Position numbers and translations under genes: made by a program
Shown: one piece after another, positions 7,199 to 15,228 of the stretch
Numbering within the stretch: position 1 is the first letter of the stretch
How the letters are laid out: each line of letters starts with the position of its first letter
The notes under the pieces: model-generated
Seen by the model: only the letters and a program-made list of their open reading frames with translations
Told to the model about the DNA's origin: nothing
Databases searched by the model: none
Assembly (NCBI GenBank): GCA_049509675.1
Contig: JBEKZQ010000059.1
Location: 1-20,587, forward strand
Reading direction: 5' to 3'
Length of the DNA stretch: 20,587 nucleotides
Source: JBEKZQ01 sp049509675
GTDB lineage: Bacteria > Planctomycetota > Planctomycetia > Pirellulales > Thermoguttaceae

Positions 7199-8635
7199 TC
7201 AGAGTGTGATTTGGCCAGCCGTACCAGTAGACGGCGCGGCCGCGGCCGCCTGGCCGGTCAACTGCCGCTCCTGTTGCGGATCCAGTCCATGGCGCAGGGC
7301 CATCGTGTCCACCGACATCGCCCCGCTCCGCACCAGGATCTGATCGGCCTGCGCCTCGCGCAGCCGATCGCGAACGCCCAGTGCCGGCGGAACGGCCTGA
7401 ATGTCCACTGCGTCGAGCGTCTCCGCCGGCAGACGCCCGGCCTGCACCGCCCGCTCGACCACGCGATCGATCAACTCCAGGTCGTCCTCGATCATGTCGT
7501 GCTGCAGGCGATCGAACATTTTGACGGCCGGGCCCTCGGCCACCATCGTGGAAGCGTAATTGGCATTGCTGGCGTCGCTGCTGAGCATGAACTCGGGCAT
7601 GACCAACCGGCTGGCGATTGCGCGGAGCTCGGCCTGCAGCACGGTCACGAAGCGGCCGGCGTCGATGCCGGCGGCGGGAAATTCATAGTCGGTCTCGGCC
7701 GTGGCGTCGAGGATCGTGCCCGGGCCGTAGCGGCGAAAATGGCTCGCCGGGAAGGCGGTCGGACCGGACACGGTGACGTTGGCCTGGTCGCGGACGAACT
7801 GGTCCAAGGCCGCCCCGGTGGCCGCCTGGTGTTTGCGGATCAAGGCGATGGCCGACTGGATCTCGGCCACCGTGCTCATGTTGCGGAGCAGTTTTTCCGC
7901 CCGGCGGAGGTTCTTGCGCACCGGATAAAACAGCGGCAGGCCGCGTTTCACGTTGGCGTCCACGTTGGCTTTGCGGTGCTGGATCTCGCGGGCGTCGACC
8001 AGTTGGCCGTCGATCCAGTAGCCCAGCACCGTTTCCACGTCGTCCCGCTCGGTTTGCACGCCCAGGGCGGCCGCCGGGTCGCCCACGCGCTGGGGCGGCG
8101 CCGCCACCTGGCCCGGCTCGACGAAACGCACGCGGGTCGAGCCGTCGGCGGCGGTGAACAAGCGCAAGAAGCATTCGCCGTCGCGGTCCTTGCGGCGGAC
8201 GATCTCCTGTTGCCGCTTGTGCCACTTGTTGATGCGCACGAACTGGTCCAGCAAGGCCTGCACGTCGGCCACCAGTTGTTCCCGGGCGCCGCCGGCCGGC
8301 GCGGCCATGACGCGGTAGCTGTGCCCGCTGCCGACGACATAAGAGATGCGGTTCTCGTGGCCGTTGATGGCGAATTCATTATTGACGGCCAGGGTGCGGC
8401 ATTGCAGGCGGATCTCGGCAAGCTGCTGCTCATTGGCGAAGACCACGCCGGTGGCCGCCCCGAACGGCGTGACCCCGGCCAGCGGATTCCAGCGCATGCC
8501 ATCGACATCAGCGAAGGCGTCTTCCGGATCGACGAAACTGCTCCACAAATCGTCGAAGGCCTCGGCCAGCCGGCGCTGCAGTCGGGCCAGGTGCGGGGAG
8601 ACGCGGGGCGGTGCGGTAGGCGATTGATCGTCCAT
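7199..8635 (-). CDS. Phage portal protein (lambda-type family)
   Basis: 478 residues, typical for lambda-type portals. Residues 60-105 hold 'NEQQLAEIRLQCRTLAVNNEFA..GHENRISYVVG', the early helix-and-strand block. Residues 133-175 carry 'NKWHKRQQEIVRRKDRDGECFLRLF', matching the wing region. Residues 340-370 carry 'AIASRLVMPEFMLSSDASNANYASTMVAEGPA', the conserved lambda-portal block where the Asn-Tyr-Ala-Ser run is diagnostic. A Gln/Ala-rich C-terminal tail follows. The portal forms the ring at the capsid vertex through which the terminase pumps DNA. The start at 8633-8635 has AAAGGA upstream. It follows the large terminase gene, the usual order, but a palindromic repeat sits between them. Confidence 0.9.
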   Translation of the reverse strand: MDDQSPTAPPRVSPHLARLQRRLAEAFDDLWSSFVDPEDAFADVDGMRWNPLAGVTPFGAATGVVFANEQQLAEIRLQCRTLAVNNEFAINGHENRISYVVGSGHSYRVMAAPAGGAREQLVADVQALLDQFVRINKWHKRQQEIVRRKDRDGECFLRLFTAADGSTRVRFVEPGQVAAPPQRVGDPAAALGVQTERDDVETVLGYWIDGQLVDAREIQHRKANVDANVKRGLPLFYPVRKNLRRAEKLLRNMSTVAEIQSAIALIRKHQAATGAALDQFVRDQANVTVSGPTAFPASHFRRYGPGTILDATAETDYEFPAAGIDAGRFVTVLQAELRAIASRLVMPEFMLSSDASNANYASTMVAEGPAVKMFDRLQHDMIEDDLELIDRVVERAVQAGRLPAETLDAVDIQAVPPALGVRDRLREAQADQILVRSGAMSVDTMALRHGLDPQQERQLTGQAAAAAPSTGTAGQITL

Positions 8636-8674
8636 TGTGAAGGTCCTTTGATTGGAGTAGTGATTGCTTTCAAG

Positions 8675-8732
8675 GTAGCAGGCACACTCCGTGTGCCGCA
8701 GCCAGCGGACGGCACACGGAGTGTGCCTACTA
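8675..8732. repeat. Perfect long palindrome, GGCACACTCCGTGTGCC family
   Basis: GGCACACTCCGTGTGCCG (8681-8698) and CGGCACACGGAGTGTGCC (8709-8726) are exact inverse complements, extended by GTAG/CTAC flanks, around a 10-base loop. Each arm is itself nearly palindromic. It lies in the terL-portal gap. Confidence 0.85.
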
Positions 8733-8740
8733 CATTGTTT

Positions 8741-10363
8741 TCATCCGATCGGCAGGCGGCTGCCCAAACCGTCGCGGGCCTGGCGGCCGCCGGCAAGTTC
8801 CGTGGCCAGGCGGAGGGCCATTTCCAAGGCGTCGGGGCCATCGTCGTGGTCCCCGACCGGGAACTGTTCGAGTTGCTCCACGAGGAGTTTCGTACCCGGG
8901 CTGCCGCTGCGAAATCGCAACCGCCGCGCGGACAAGTAGGGCCCCAGGCGGCGGATGCGGACCTGCTTGTTGACGCGGTTCTCCAGCGGCCAAGGTCGCG
9001 CGGCCAGCATGCCCTGGCGGCGGAACTCGGCCTCGAACTCCCCGCGCAACAGGTCCTGGAACTGGTTGGCCTCGATGCCGAAAACGTCGGGCTGAAAGCG
9101 CCGATACAACTCCACGCCGTCGGCCACCATCTGCGGCGTGGGCCGCCGCGCCAGGTCCGCTTCCACATAAATCAGCCCTTGCCGGTCCACGCCCAGCATG
9201 ACCAGCGCCGAATAATCGCCGCGACGGCAGTCGCTTCCCTTGCTCGGGTCCAGCGCCAGGGTCTTCAACGCCAGGTGCTCCGGCCAGTTCTCGAACCACA
9301 GGCTGCCCTGGAAATAGGACTCCGGCCAATCGCACATCTCCGGGTTGATGGGCGAGTTCTGTTTCTCGCGGTCGAAGGCGCTGCGGCCCCCTTCGGCTCG
9401 CATGCACATCAGCGTGTAGAGGTTTTCTTCCTCGGGCCAGAGCACGATGGCCCCGGCCTGCATGGCTGCCTGGTTCGCAAGGTAGAACGTCCGGGCGTCC
9501 TGCCGGTAGCGCGGGTTCTCCAGGTCGGTATACAGGTCCTCCCACTGCTGCCACAGCGCCATGTCGTCGGGCCAGCGCTGGATGGCTTGGAAGATGCACG
9601 AGATCCAGCCGGGCCGCCGGTCCAGTTCCATGGCCAACGCGTCCCGGTGCAGGGCCGTGGCCAGGTTTACCACGTTGGTGCGGGTGGTGCCGGCCTTCAT
9701 GAGCGTGCCGTGGAACCAGGTGCGGGAGTGTTCGCGCTGCGCGGCCGAGAGCATGTGGCCGTCGTTCTGCAGGTCGTCGCAGACGATCAGCGTGGGGCGA
9801 TGCGGGCCGTAGCGGCGGCCGCGGATCCGCTGGCCGGTGCCGAAGGCCTCGATGGCCGTGCCGTTGCGCAGCACGATCGAGCCCGACCGCCAGACCGGGC
9901 CTTTTCCGACGGCCTGGGGAAATGCCGCTGCCAGGCGGCCATTTTCCAGCAGCTCGGTCTTGATATTCTCCAGGTGGGCACAGGCCTGGTGGCGCGTGTC
10001 GGAGATGATCCAGATATAAGGTTCGCGGCCTTCCAGGGCGGCGCGGAGCGGGAAGGCCAGCGTGCCGATGGTCGATTTGGCGCCGCCGCGGGGCGCCAGC
10101 ACGTTGAGTCTTCGCCCCTCTTGGCCGCTCATCACATCCAGTTGCCCGGCCAGCCAGCGGTGCATCCTCGACGGCGGGCGGAGGAAATGCTCGCCCAGGT
10201 ACTTGCGACCCCAGCCCAACAGATCGAGCGATCCGCCGTCGGCCGCCATGCGCCGGGCGCGGCCGTGCTTCCGCGCCAGGTCGTCGCGCAGCAGGCGCAA
10301 CACGCGGCCCAGTTGTTCCGGCCCCAAGCAGCAGTCGTCCAAGGCCAGCGCTGTGCAGGTCAT
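8741..10363 (-). CDS. terL: Terminase large subunit
   Basis: 540 residues. The start is the ATG at 10361-10363, which overlaps the small-subunit stop in an ATGA arrangement and has GAGGAGA upstream. The open frame runs on upstream but only as antisense noise. The N-terminal ATPase has N87VLAPRGGAKST98, a deviant Walker A of the kind usual in terminases, and L192IVCDD197 as Walker B. The C-terminal RNase H-like nuclease has L371DPS with D372 as first metal ligand, GIEAN with E431, and D505HDDGPDALEMAL with D507/D508 as the last acidic cluster. It is the DNA-packaging motor and genome-cutting nuclease acting at the portal. All catalytic motifs look intact, so the enzyme is probably functional. 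Confidence 0.92.
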   Translation of the reverse strand: MTCTALALDDCCLGPEQLGRVLRLLRDDLARKHGRARRMAADGGSLDLLGWGRKYLGEHFLRPPSRMHRWLAGQLDVMSGQEGRRLNVLAPRGGAKSTIGTLAFPLRAALEGREPYIWIISDTRHQACAHLENIKTELLENGRLAAAFPQAVGKGPVWRSGSIVLRNGTAIEAFGTGQRIRGRRYGPHRPTLIVCDDLQNDGHMLSAAQREHSRTWFHGTLMKAGTTRTNVVNLATALHRDALAMELDRRPGWISCIFQAIQRWPDDMALWQQWEDLYTDLENPRYRQDARTFYLANQAAMQAGAIVLWPEEENLYTLMCMRAEGGRSAFDREKQNSPINPEMCDWPESYFQGSLWFENWPEHLALKTLALDPSKGSDCRRGDYSALVMLGVDRQGLIYVEADLARRPTPQMVADGVELYRRFQPDVFGIEANQFQDLLRGEFEAEFRRQGMLAARPWPLENRVNKQVRIRRLGPYLSARRLRFRSGSPGTKLLVEQLEQFPVGDHDDGPDALEMALRLATELAGGRQARDGLGSRLPIG

Positions 10364-10899
10364 TGGGGATTCTCCTCGGCCGGCAATGCGGCAGCGGGCG
10401 GTGCAGCGGAAGGGGAAGGAGACGGGGTCGCCCGCGAGGTCTCTGTCCCCTTTTCCCCGGCCCGCTGCGCAGCGCCGCCCAGGCTGTGCGTGAGGTCCTC
10501 CAGACGCTTGATGATCCGCTTGCGGTATCGCGGCACGGGGATCTCCGCCACGATGATGTCGGTGAACTGGCCCAGGAGGTGCGAGATCTGCTCGACGGTG
10601 ATGACGTCGGGGCCGCGGCGGCAATATTTTTCGGGGAAGCCGCGTTCCAAGGCCCAGGCGGCCGCCCGCCAATACTGCTCCTTTTTGGCCGCGTTGCGGA
10701 TGTTCTTCAGCAGTCCGATCTCGGCGCCGCACTTCGCCTGCCGCAGTTTCTCGGCGAATTTGGCATCGCGCAGCGCCGTCCTGTGGATGGTCTGCACGGT
10801 GCAGCCCACGTACTTGGCGGCGGTCCGCTGGCTGCATCCCACGCTGAGGATCGCCACGATCTCCCGCCGTTTCGCGTCGTCCAGCACGGGGCGTCCCAA
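10360..10899 (-). CDS. terS: Terminase small subunit-like HTH protein
   Basis: 179 residues. Residues 1-45 (MGRPVLDDAKRREIVAILSV, then GCSQRTAAKYVGCTVQTIHR) form a helix-turn-helix of the homeodomain-like type. Residues 50-80 (DAKFAEKLRQAKCGAEIGLLKNIRNAAKK) match the central helices of terminase small subunits, and 'WRAAAWALERGFPEKY' matches the 'a...W.LeR..P..w' stretch common in this group. The C-terminus is a low-complexity Pro/Ala/Ser tail. It would recognise the packaging site and regulate the large subunit. Its stop overlaps the terL start (ATGA), which indicates coupled translation. Confidence 0.85.
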   Translation of the reverse strand: MGRPVLDDAKRREIVAILSVGCSQRTAAKYVGCTVQTIHRTALRDAKFAEKLRQAKCGAEIGLLKNIRNAAKKEQYWRAAAWALERGFPEKYCRRGPDVITVEQISHLLGQFTDIIVAEIPVPRYRKRIIKRLEDLTHSLGGAAQRAGEKGTETSRATPSPSPSAAPPAAALPAEENPQ

Positions 10900-10914
10900 G
10901 GACGTGTTCCTTTC

Positions 10915-12051
10915 CTAACCGATGTACTCGAAGGAGACCACGGCGCGGCCGGCCGAGCTGCGATAGCCCTTCACGAATTTTTGGGCCCCCACCGAGCCCG
11001 TCTTCTTGACCTGCACCGCCCGCCAACGCGGCGAGCGGCGGCAATGCGACAAGAGCGAAGGATGGCTGGCCGTGACGTTCAATCGCGAACCTTCGCTCAG
11101 GTGCAGTTGGCCGATCGCCTCGACCACGGCCATGCCGATGCCAATGCCCTGGTAGTCGGGCAGCGTGACCACGCGGCTCACGCGCCAACGGTTCTTGCGG
11201 CCGATCAGCGCCACGGTGGCGCAGAACGTCACGGGGCTGCCCTTCCACAAGGCGAGGAAGCAGCGCGCCCCGGAGCTCAGCGCCCCGCTCAAATAGTGAT
11301 GACGCGCAAACAGCGTCCATGCACTGCGGCGGCAACGAAAGATCGCAAGCCGGATCGGCGGTCGTGGAAGACACCTCCGCTGGAATGTCGAGGAAGCCAT
11401 GTCGATGATCCAATCCGGCTGCAACCAGTCGGTCACGTCGTAGTGGCAGGTCACGGCCACGAACCGGGCCGCGATCTGGCCGCCGTGAATCCCCTTGGCG
11501 ATGGCCGCCGAGGCCACCCGCGCCACGTTGCGGTCCACCACGCTGGTGAATTCGTCGAACGCCACCACGTCGGGACAGTCGAGGCGTGGGGCGTGGGGCG
11601 CAGACCGTGGGGCGTGGGAGCCGCCGCACGCCCCACGCTCCACGCCGCACGCCAATGCCCAGGCCAGGTCGCAACGAAACTGCTCGCCGTTGCTGAGCAC
11701 CTGATACGGCTTGAGCCAACTGGGCGGCGAACCGAAGCCCACCGCGGTGAACAGGCCCGTGATCTCTTTGATCGGCCGCTGACCCATTCCGTCGATCACC
11801 GCCTGGTCGTGCGGCCAATCGTGGCGGCGGAAGAGCCGCTCTCCGAAAAGCTGCCGGGCGAGCGTCGTCTTGCCGCTGCCCGAAGGCCCTACAATCAAGC
11901 CGATGCGCCACGGACCCGGGTCGTCCGGCATCTCGACGCGGAACTGTTGCGTGGCCCGTTGGGCAAGCGGCACGTCGAACATCCCCGCCACTTGTTGTAC
12001 GCGGAAGGAATCGTAAACCGGGCAGGTGACGGTTGCGGTGATGAGTGACAT
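10915..12051 (-). CDS. ABC-type ATPase fused to GNAT (Mom-like?) domain
   Basis: 378 residues with two domains. The N-terminal ABC ATPase has Walker A G55PSGSGKTT63, a signature-like L119SNGEQ124, Walker B V162VAFDEF168 with D166-E167, and switch histidine H203 (VTCHYD). There is no transmembrane partner, so it is not a transporter. The C-terminal domain (240-350) is GNAT-like, with H251HYLSG, then VVTLPDYQGIGIG (294-306), the acetyl-CoA loop pattern, and 'TASHPSLL....SPRW'. This half resembles phage Mu Mom, a GNAT-fold DNA-modifying enzyme, but the resemblance is my judgement from motifs. A palindromic repeat is translated in frame at residues 136-158, between signature and Walker B. The start codon at 12049-12051 touches a TTCAG repeat and has no ribosome site. 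It lies between parB-like and terminase genes. Confidence 0.75.
   Translation of the reverse strand: MSLITATVTCPVYDSFRVQQVAGMFDVPLAQRATQQFRVEMPDDPGPWRIGLIVGPSGSGKTTLARQLFGERLFRRHDWPHDQAVIDGMGQRPIKEITGLFTAVGFGSPPSWLKPYQVLSNGEQFRCDLAWALACGVERGACGGSHAPRSAPHAPRLDCPDVVAFDEFTSVVDRNVARVASAAIAKGIHGGQIAARFVAVTCHYDVTDWLQPDWIIDMASSTFQRRCLPRPPIRLAIFRCRRSAWTLFARHHYLSGALSSGARCFLALWKGSPVTFCATVALIGRKNRWRVSRVVTLPDYQGIGIGMAVVEAIGQLHLSEGSRLNVTASHPSLLSHCRRSPRWRAVQVKKTGSVGAQKFVKGYRSSAGRAVVSFEYIG
11580..11655 (-). repeat. GTGGGGCG inverted repeat inside the ABC-GNAT gene
   Basis: GCGTGGGGCGTGGGGCGCAG and GACCGTGGGGCGTGGGAG (11584-11620) face CCGCACGCCCCACGCTCCAC and GCCGCACGCC (11623-11653) as inverted arms. It is read in frame as about 23 residues rich in Ala, Pro, Arg, His and Gly (residues 136-158), inserted between conserved ATPase motifs. 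Confidence 0.85.
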
Positions 12052-12190
12052 GAGTTTTCAGTTTTCAGTTTTCAGTTAAGCCCAAATCGTTGGATCGCAC
12101 GCTCACGAATTCCTATGGCAGGGAGAGTTTTTCGGTCGTCAGAACTCAGTGTTCCACACTGAAAACTGAACACTGAAAACTGAAAACTCC
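12052..12190. repeat. Inverted repeat array, TTCAG/CTGAA family
   Basis: Left arm 12053-12076 (TTTTCAGTTTTCAGTTTTCA and flanks) starts at the ABC-GNAT start codon. Right arm 12156-12188 (ACTGAAAACTGAACACTGAA and flanks) ends at the ParB-like stop. The middle (12077-12155) is unrelated single-copy DNA. The array fills the whole intergenic gap. Confidence 0.85.
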
Positions 12191-12754
12191 TCACAAACAG
12201 AGCAACTTGCACTTGAAACCTTCCGCGGTCATCCGCTGGTAGATTTCCTGTTGCTGCGACTCGTCGGCGCACTCGATCACGACCTGGAAGCATTCGGGCA
12301 CGGCGACCGAAGGCGGAGCGGTCTGTTCCCGCGCTTCTTCCAGCGGCAGCTCCGCGTCGGCAAGCATCTGGTCCAGCAGGCAGCGCAGGGCCGTGCTCTG
12401 GGTGTCCACTTCGGCCAGCAGGTCGGCCAGCACCCCGTTGTCGGCCTCGGCCATCCCCGCCAGGGGATCGTGCAGGGCCAGCAACTTGGCCGCCTCGTGC
12501 TCATCCACGTCGAGCACCAGGACCGGCACCTCCATGTCCGGCGTGGTCTCGGCCCGCAGGTGACCGTCGATCAGTTGCAACGTTCCGTCGGGCAGTTCCC
12601 GGGCCAGCAGGGCGTCGGCATAGCCCACCTCGGCCAGCACGCCGCGCAGGGCGTCGCGCTGGTTCTCCGGGTGGACCCGCCAGTTGTGCGGATGCGGGCG
12701 GAGCTCGCTGGCCTTGACCCGCCGCAGTTCCTTGATCCGATCGCGAATCTTCAT
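12191..12754 (-). CDS. ParB-like domain protein of the phage cassette
   Basis: 187 residues from ATG 12752-12754, with AGGAG 7 bases upstream and an ATGA overlap with the upstream gene stop. Residues 8-95 form a ParB/sulfiredoxin-like domain: KASELRPHPHNWRVHPENQ (14-32), a helix, then LIDGHLRAE (61-69), the equivalent of the ParB 'GERR.RA' nucleotide-binding loop, then VPVLVLDVDEHEAAKLLALH. There is no ParB HTH domain, so chromosome partitioning is unlikely. The C-terminus (154-187, ECFQVVIECADESQQQEIYQ...) looks like a small ferredoxin-like add-on found in phage relatives. Such ParB-like proteins occur beside DNA methylases and other phage DNA-modification genes. Substrate and activity are unknown. 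Confidence 0.8.
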   Translation of the reverse strand: MKIRDRIKELRRVKASELRPHPHNWRVHPENQRDALRGVLAEVGYADALLARELPDGTLQLIDGHLRAETTPDMEVPVLVLDVDEHEAAKLLALHDPLAGMAEADNGVLADLLAEVDTQSTALRCLLDQMLADAELPLEEAREQTAPPSVAVPECFQVVIECADESQQQEIYQRMTAEGFKCKLLCL

Positions 12755-13005
12755 GACAACTCCTGCAATCGTTGTGAAATGTGTGAGAATTGAACGTCGT
12801 GGGTATCGAGCCGGGCCTCGTGCTGTGCATAGAGCTTCCACAGCTCGCGATTGGCCTCGGCCGCCTTCTCCATTTTTTCGCCCAGATCGACGATGCGCGA
12901 GGCGATGACGGCCAACTTGGCGTGGACCATGAACATCCACGGTCCCAATGCCAGCACGGCCGACATCACGCCGCCGATCAGGATTCCCCATTCTTGCGAG
13001 GTCAT
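12751..13005 (-). CDS. Small membrane protein with coiled coil
   Basis: 84 residues. One transmembrane helix at about 7-27 (WGILIGGVMSAVLALGPWMF) is followed by a cytoplasmic or periplasmic amphipathic helix (28-84, KLAVIASRIVDLGEKMEKAA...ISQRLQELS) with heptad-like spacing. This resembles small phage membrane proteins such as holins or spanin-associated proteins, but the order (membrane helix first) differs from the XhlA type. A lysis-related role is only a guess. The stop overlaps the ParB-like start (ATGA), so the two are co-translated. Upstream of its ATG there is no ribosome site; a TAGGAGT repeat lies there in the orientation that puts CTCCT, not AGGAG, on this strand. Confidence 0.65.
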   Translation of the reverse strand: MTSQEWGILIGGVMSAVLALGPWMFMVHAKLAVIASRIVDLGEKMEKAAEANRELWKLYAQHEARLDTHDVQFSHISQRLQELS

Positions 13006-13011
13006 GGCAGG

Positions 13012-13047
13012 GTAGGAGTTAGGAGTTAGGAGTTAGGAGTTAGGAGT
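13012..13047. repeat. Tandem repeat TAGGAGT, period 7, about 5 copies
   Basis: Uninterrupted direct copies of TAGGAGT between the trypsin-like protease stop and the small membrane protein start. No inverted arm is seen nearby. It belongs to the same class of gap-filling short-period repeats as the others. Confidence 0.9.
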
Positions 13048-13054
13048 GCGGGAA

Positions 13055-14518
13055 TTACTTTGGCGTCGCAGGCGGCGGCGCAGCAGGCGCGGCCGGCGGG
13101 GTCGCGGGCAGCCGCTCTTTGAGTACGTCCAGCCGGTCGTGCAGCGCGCTGACCTTTCCCTCGATCAGGCTCGCCAACTTCTCGATGGCCAACGGATCGC
13201 CGGTCTCGCGATGCTGTTTCACGTCGCGGATCACCAGCCACAGGACCAGGACCATGCCGGCCGCGATGGCCAGGATCTTGAACATGCCGCCGTCGGAGAA
13301 CTTGTCCTGGATCAGGTCCTTGACATAGGCGATGCGCACTTCGCGATCGCTGGCCTCGTGGCCCAGCCGTTCTTCGAGTTCCGACTTGACCTTATCGACG
13401 CGGGCGTGGAAGCGTTGCGAGACCGTGCCGTTTTCGCCGATCGAGTCCTTGATCTTTTCGACCACGTTGGTCAAGCCGCCCACGGCCTCGTTGGCCTTGG
13501 CCACGTCGCTCTTCATTTCGCGGACGCTGCGTTCCGATTCGGCCCGCAGTTCGGCCACCTGGCCGAGGGCCGTCTCGGCGGCCTTGCGGGCCGGTTCGTC
13601 CACCAGCGGCTGGAGGGAAGCGGACGGCGGGGCCGATTCGCGCGGCTTCCTCATCTCTTCCAACATGGCCGCAATCCGCCCGAGCTTGTCGTCCAGCGGC
13701 GAAATGTCGATCATGGGCCGGGCCGGGGCGGTTTCCGTCGGAGGCAGCGTGGGCCAAGGCTGCGGCGACGGCTGTTGCTGACGGTTGCGCGGGAGCAAGG
13801 GACACACTCCGCCCGGACATTGCAGGGGAACTTCCGCATTCCGGGCCGGTGCAATCGCTGCGATCGCCGTGCCGCCGGTGCGGGCCGCGTCGAAAGCCCG
13901 ATAAATGGCCTGCACCGAAGTGGCGATGCCCTCGGAATTGTCGCCCGTGCGGGCCCGCAACAGGCCCACGATCTGTCGTCCCTCGGCATCGAAAACGGCC
14001 GAGCCGCTGCGGCCGTTGGCGGGCACGGGCAGGAATCGCAGTTCGTTGCCCTCGTATCCCAAGGCGTGTCCCTTCCAGGCGGTGGACCAGGTGCCGTTGG
14101 CGCAGCCCACGGAGGTGAGCGTGGCGGCGGGCCGCACCACGAAGTCGCGCGGCGCCAAGGGGATCACGGCCGGGAGCATGCCGCCCAGCGACGCGGCCGG
14201 CACGTCGATGACCGCCGCGTCGGCCTCTTCGGACCGCGTGATCACGCGGCCCGCCACCGGCTGCGACTGGTGGCCGTAGCGCCAGAATTCGCACCGCGCC
14301 GTGGCATCTTCGGCCACGACGTGTGCCGCCGTCAGCACGTACACGTGTCCTTGGTCGATCTCGAAAACGCAGCCGCTTCCGCAACTGCCGTCGGCCAGGG
14401 TGATGCGGCAGGTGGCGTCGATGCAATCGGAGATTGCCGCTTGCGACGCACCGTTGGCCGCCAGCAGAGTCGCCAGCAGCACGGTCGCGGTTACCGTTGA
14501 TCGTCTCGTGGAGGTCAT
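13055..14518 (-). CDS. Trypsin-like serine protease with coiled coil and membrane segment
   Basis: 487 residues from ATG 14516-14518, with AAGGAGAA upstream. Residues 1-28 are a signal peptide (STVTATVLLATLLAANGASQ). The trypsin-fold domain has the complete triad: H66 in L62TAAHVV, an Asp in A99DAAVID (D100 or D105), and S171 in N168GRSGSAV. Cys pairs may form disulfides (C32/C37, C46/C50). A Pro-rich linker (243-268) is followed by a long coiled coil (270-400), a transmembrane helix (413-430, FKILAIAAGMVLVLWLVI) and a charged tail ending in Pro/Ala. Thus the protease head would be outside the cytoplasmic membrane on a stalk. DegP-like proteins differ by having PDZ domains, which are absent. 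A role in envelope or particle maturation is inference. It sits between NlpC-like and holin-like genes. Confidence 0.85.
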   Translation of the reverse strand: MTSTRRSTVTATVLLATLLAANGASQAAISDCIDATCRITLADGSCGSGCVFEIDQGHVYVLTAAHVVAEDATARCEFWRYGHQSQPVAGRVITRSEEADAAVIDVPAASLGGMLPAVIPLAPRDFVVRPAATLTSVGCANGTWSTAWKGHALGYEGNELRFLPVPANGRSGSAVFDAEGRQIVGLLRARTGDNSEGIATSVQAIYRAFDAARTGGTAIAAIAPARNAEVPLQCPGGVCPLLPRNRQQQPSPQPWPTLPPTETAPARPMIDISPLDDKLGRIAAMLEEMRKPRESAPPSASLQPLVDEPARKAAETALGQVAELRAESERSVREMKSDVAKANEAVGGLTNVVEKIKDSIGENGTVSQRFHARVDKVKSELEERLGHEASDREVRIAYVKDLIQDKFSDGGMFKILAIAAGMVLVLWLVIRDVKQHRETGDPLAIEKLASLIEGKVSALHDRLDVLKERLPATPPAAPAAPPPATPK

Positions 14519-14545
14519 GAGGTTCTCCTTGAATAAGTGGGGCTT

Positions 14546-14597
14546 GGGTCCTTGGATTTCAAATCTCAAATCTTGGATCTCAAATCTCAAATCGCAA
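14546..14597. repeat. Short-period repeat, CAAATCT family
   Basis: TTTCAAATCTCAAATCTTGG then ATCTCAAATCTCAAATC at 14557-14593, imperfect period about 7-8. It lies just upstream of the protease ribosome site and just downstream of the NlpC-like stop. Confidence 0.85.
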
Positions 14598-14605
14598 CTT
14601 GATAG

Positions 14606-15187
14606 TTACGGCATGAGGGTGAAGCGATACTGGTAGAACGGGCTGCGGGCCAGGTCGGCCGGCTCGGTCAGCGAGTCGGCCAGGTGCTCGACGGGATCGA
14701 CTCCGCCGCCCAATCGGTCGGCCATGGAGCAGGCCTCGCTGCAGAACGGCGGCCGGCAGTCGGTCGAATCGTCGTCCAGATTGGGCCGCACGAACCAGCG
14801 CAACACCGGCAGGTGCAGCGTGGCGGTGCCCCACAGGGCCGCATAGCCGTATTGGCAGCCGCACAAGCGCCGCATCACGTGCGTGGCGCCGGCGCGGTCG
14901 TAATGCGGCCAGCGGTTCTCCGCATTGGCCTCGAACACGTCGATTCGGCCGGGGTAGCGGGCCACCTGGCTGGAAAGCGTCACGGCCCGGCCTCCCTGCC
15001 ACTGGCGCACTTCCAGGCAGAACAGGTCGTCGCCCCACCAGGCGGCCTTGGCGGCATGCGAATGTTCGCCGCGGCCGGCAATCGCGATGATCCCATGCGC
15101 TCGGAACAGCAACAGATCGGCATTGCGGATCTGTTGCCGGACAGAGCGATAATGGGCCAGCACAGGCCCGATCGGTTTGCTTGTCAT
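14606..15187 (-). CDS. NlpC/P60-like (permuted papain fold) protein
   Basis: 193 residues from ATG 15185-15187 (AAGAGA upstream, a weak site). Residues 20-50 read IRNADLLLFRAHGIIAIAGR then GEHSHAAKAAWW: the 'aDlLLf....(t/e)SH.a.a' motif of YiiX/YebB-type cysteine peptidases, with H44 as probable catalytic histidine. Then L58EV, 'QYGY' (112-115), and P147FCSEACSMADRLGG with C149 as probable catalytic cysteine, in the order His before Cys that marks the permuted fold. Such enzymes cut peptides or amide bonds, often in cell wall or lipids. In a phage cassette it could be a wall-degrading enzyme, but no secretion signal is seen. The start region is not firm. Confidence 0.65.
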   Translation of the reverse strand: MTSKPIGPVLAHYRSVRQQIRNADLLLFRAHGIIAIAGRGEHSHAAKAAWWGDDLFCLEVRQWQGGRAVTLSSQVARYPGRIDVFEANAENRWPHYDRAGATHVMRRLCGCQYGYAALWGTATLHLPVLRWFVRPNLDDDSTDCRPPFCSEACSMADRLGGGVDPVEHLADSLTEPADLARSPFYQYRFTLMP

Positions 15188-15228
15188 GGTATTTCTCTTG
15201 CTGATCGTGGAAAGCCGACGGCCGCTTC

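Noticed and set aside
10364..11911. Upstream extension of the large terminase frame to over 1000 residues
   Set aside because: The extension overlaps two real genes in another frame and its residues are not protein-like. The ATG at 10361-10363 has a ribosome site and an ATGA overlap with terS.
10363..12048. Plus-strand open frame of about 560 codons opposite the ABC-GNAT and small terminase genes
   Set aside because: Antisense shadow with unnatural composition; no start site or motif supports it.
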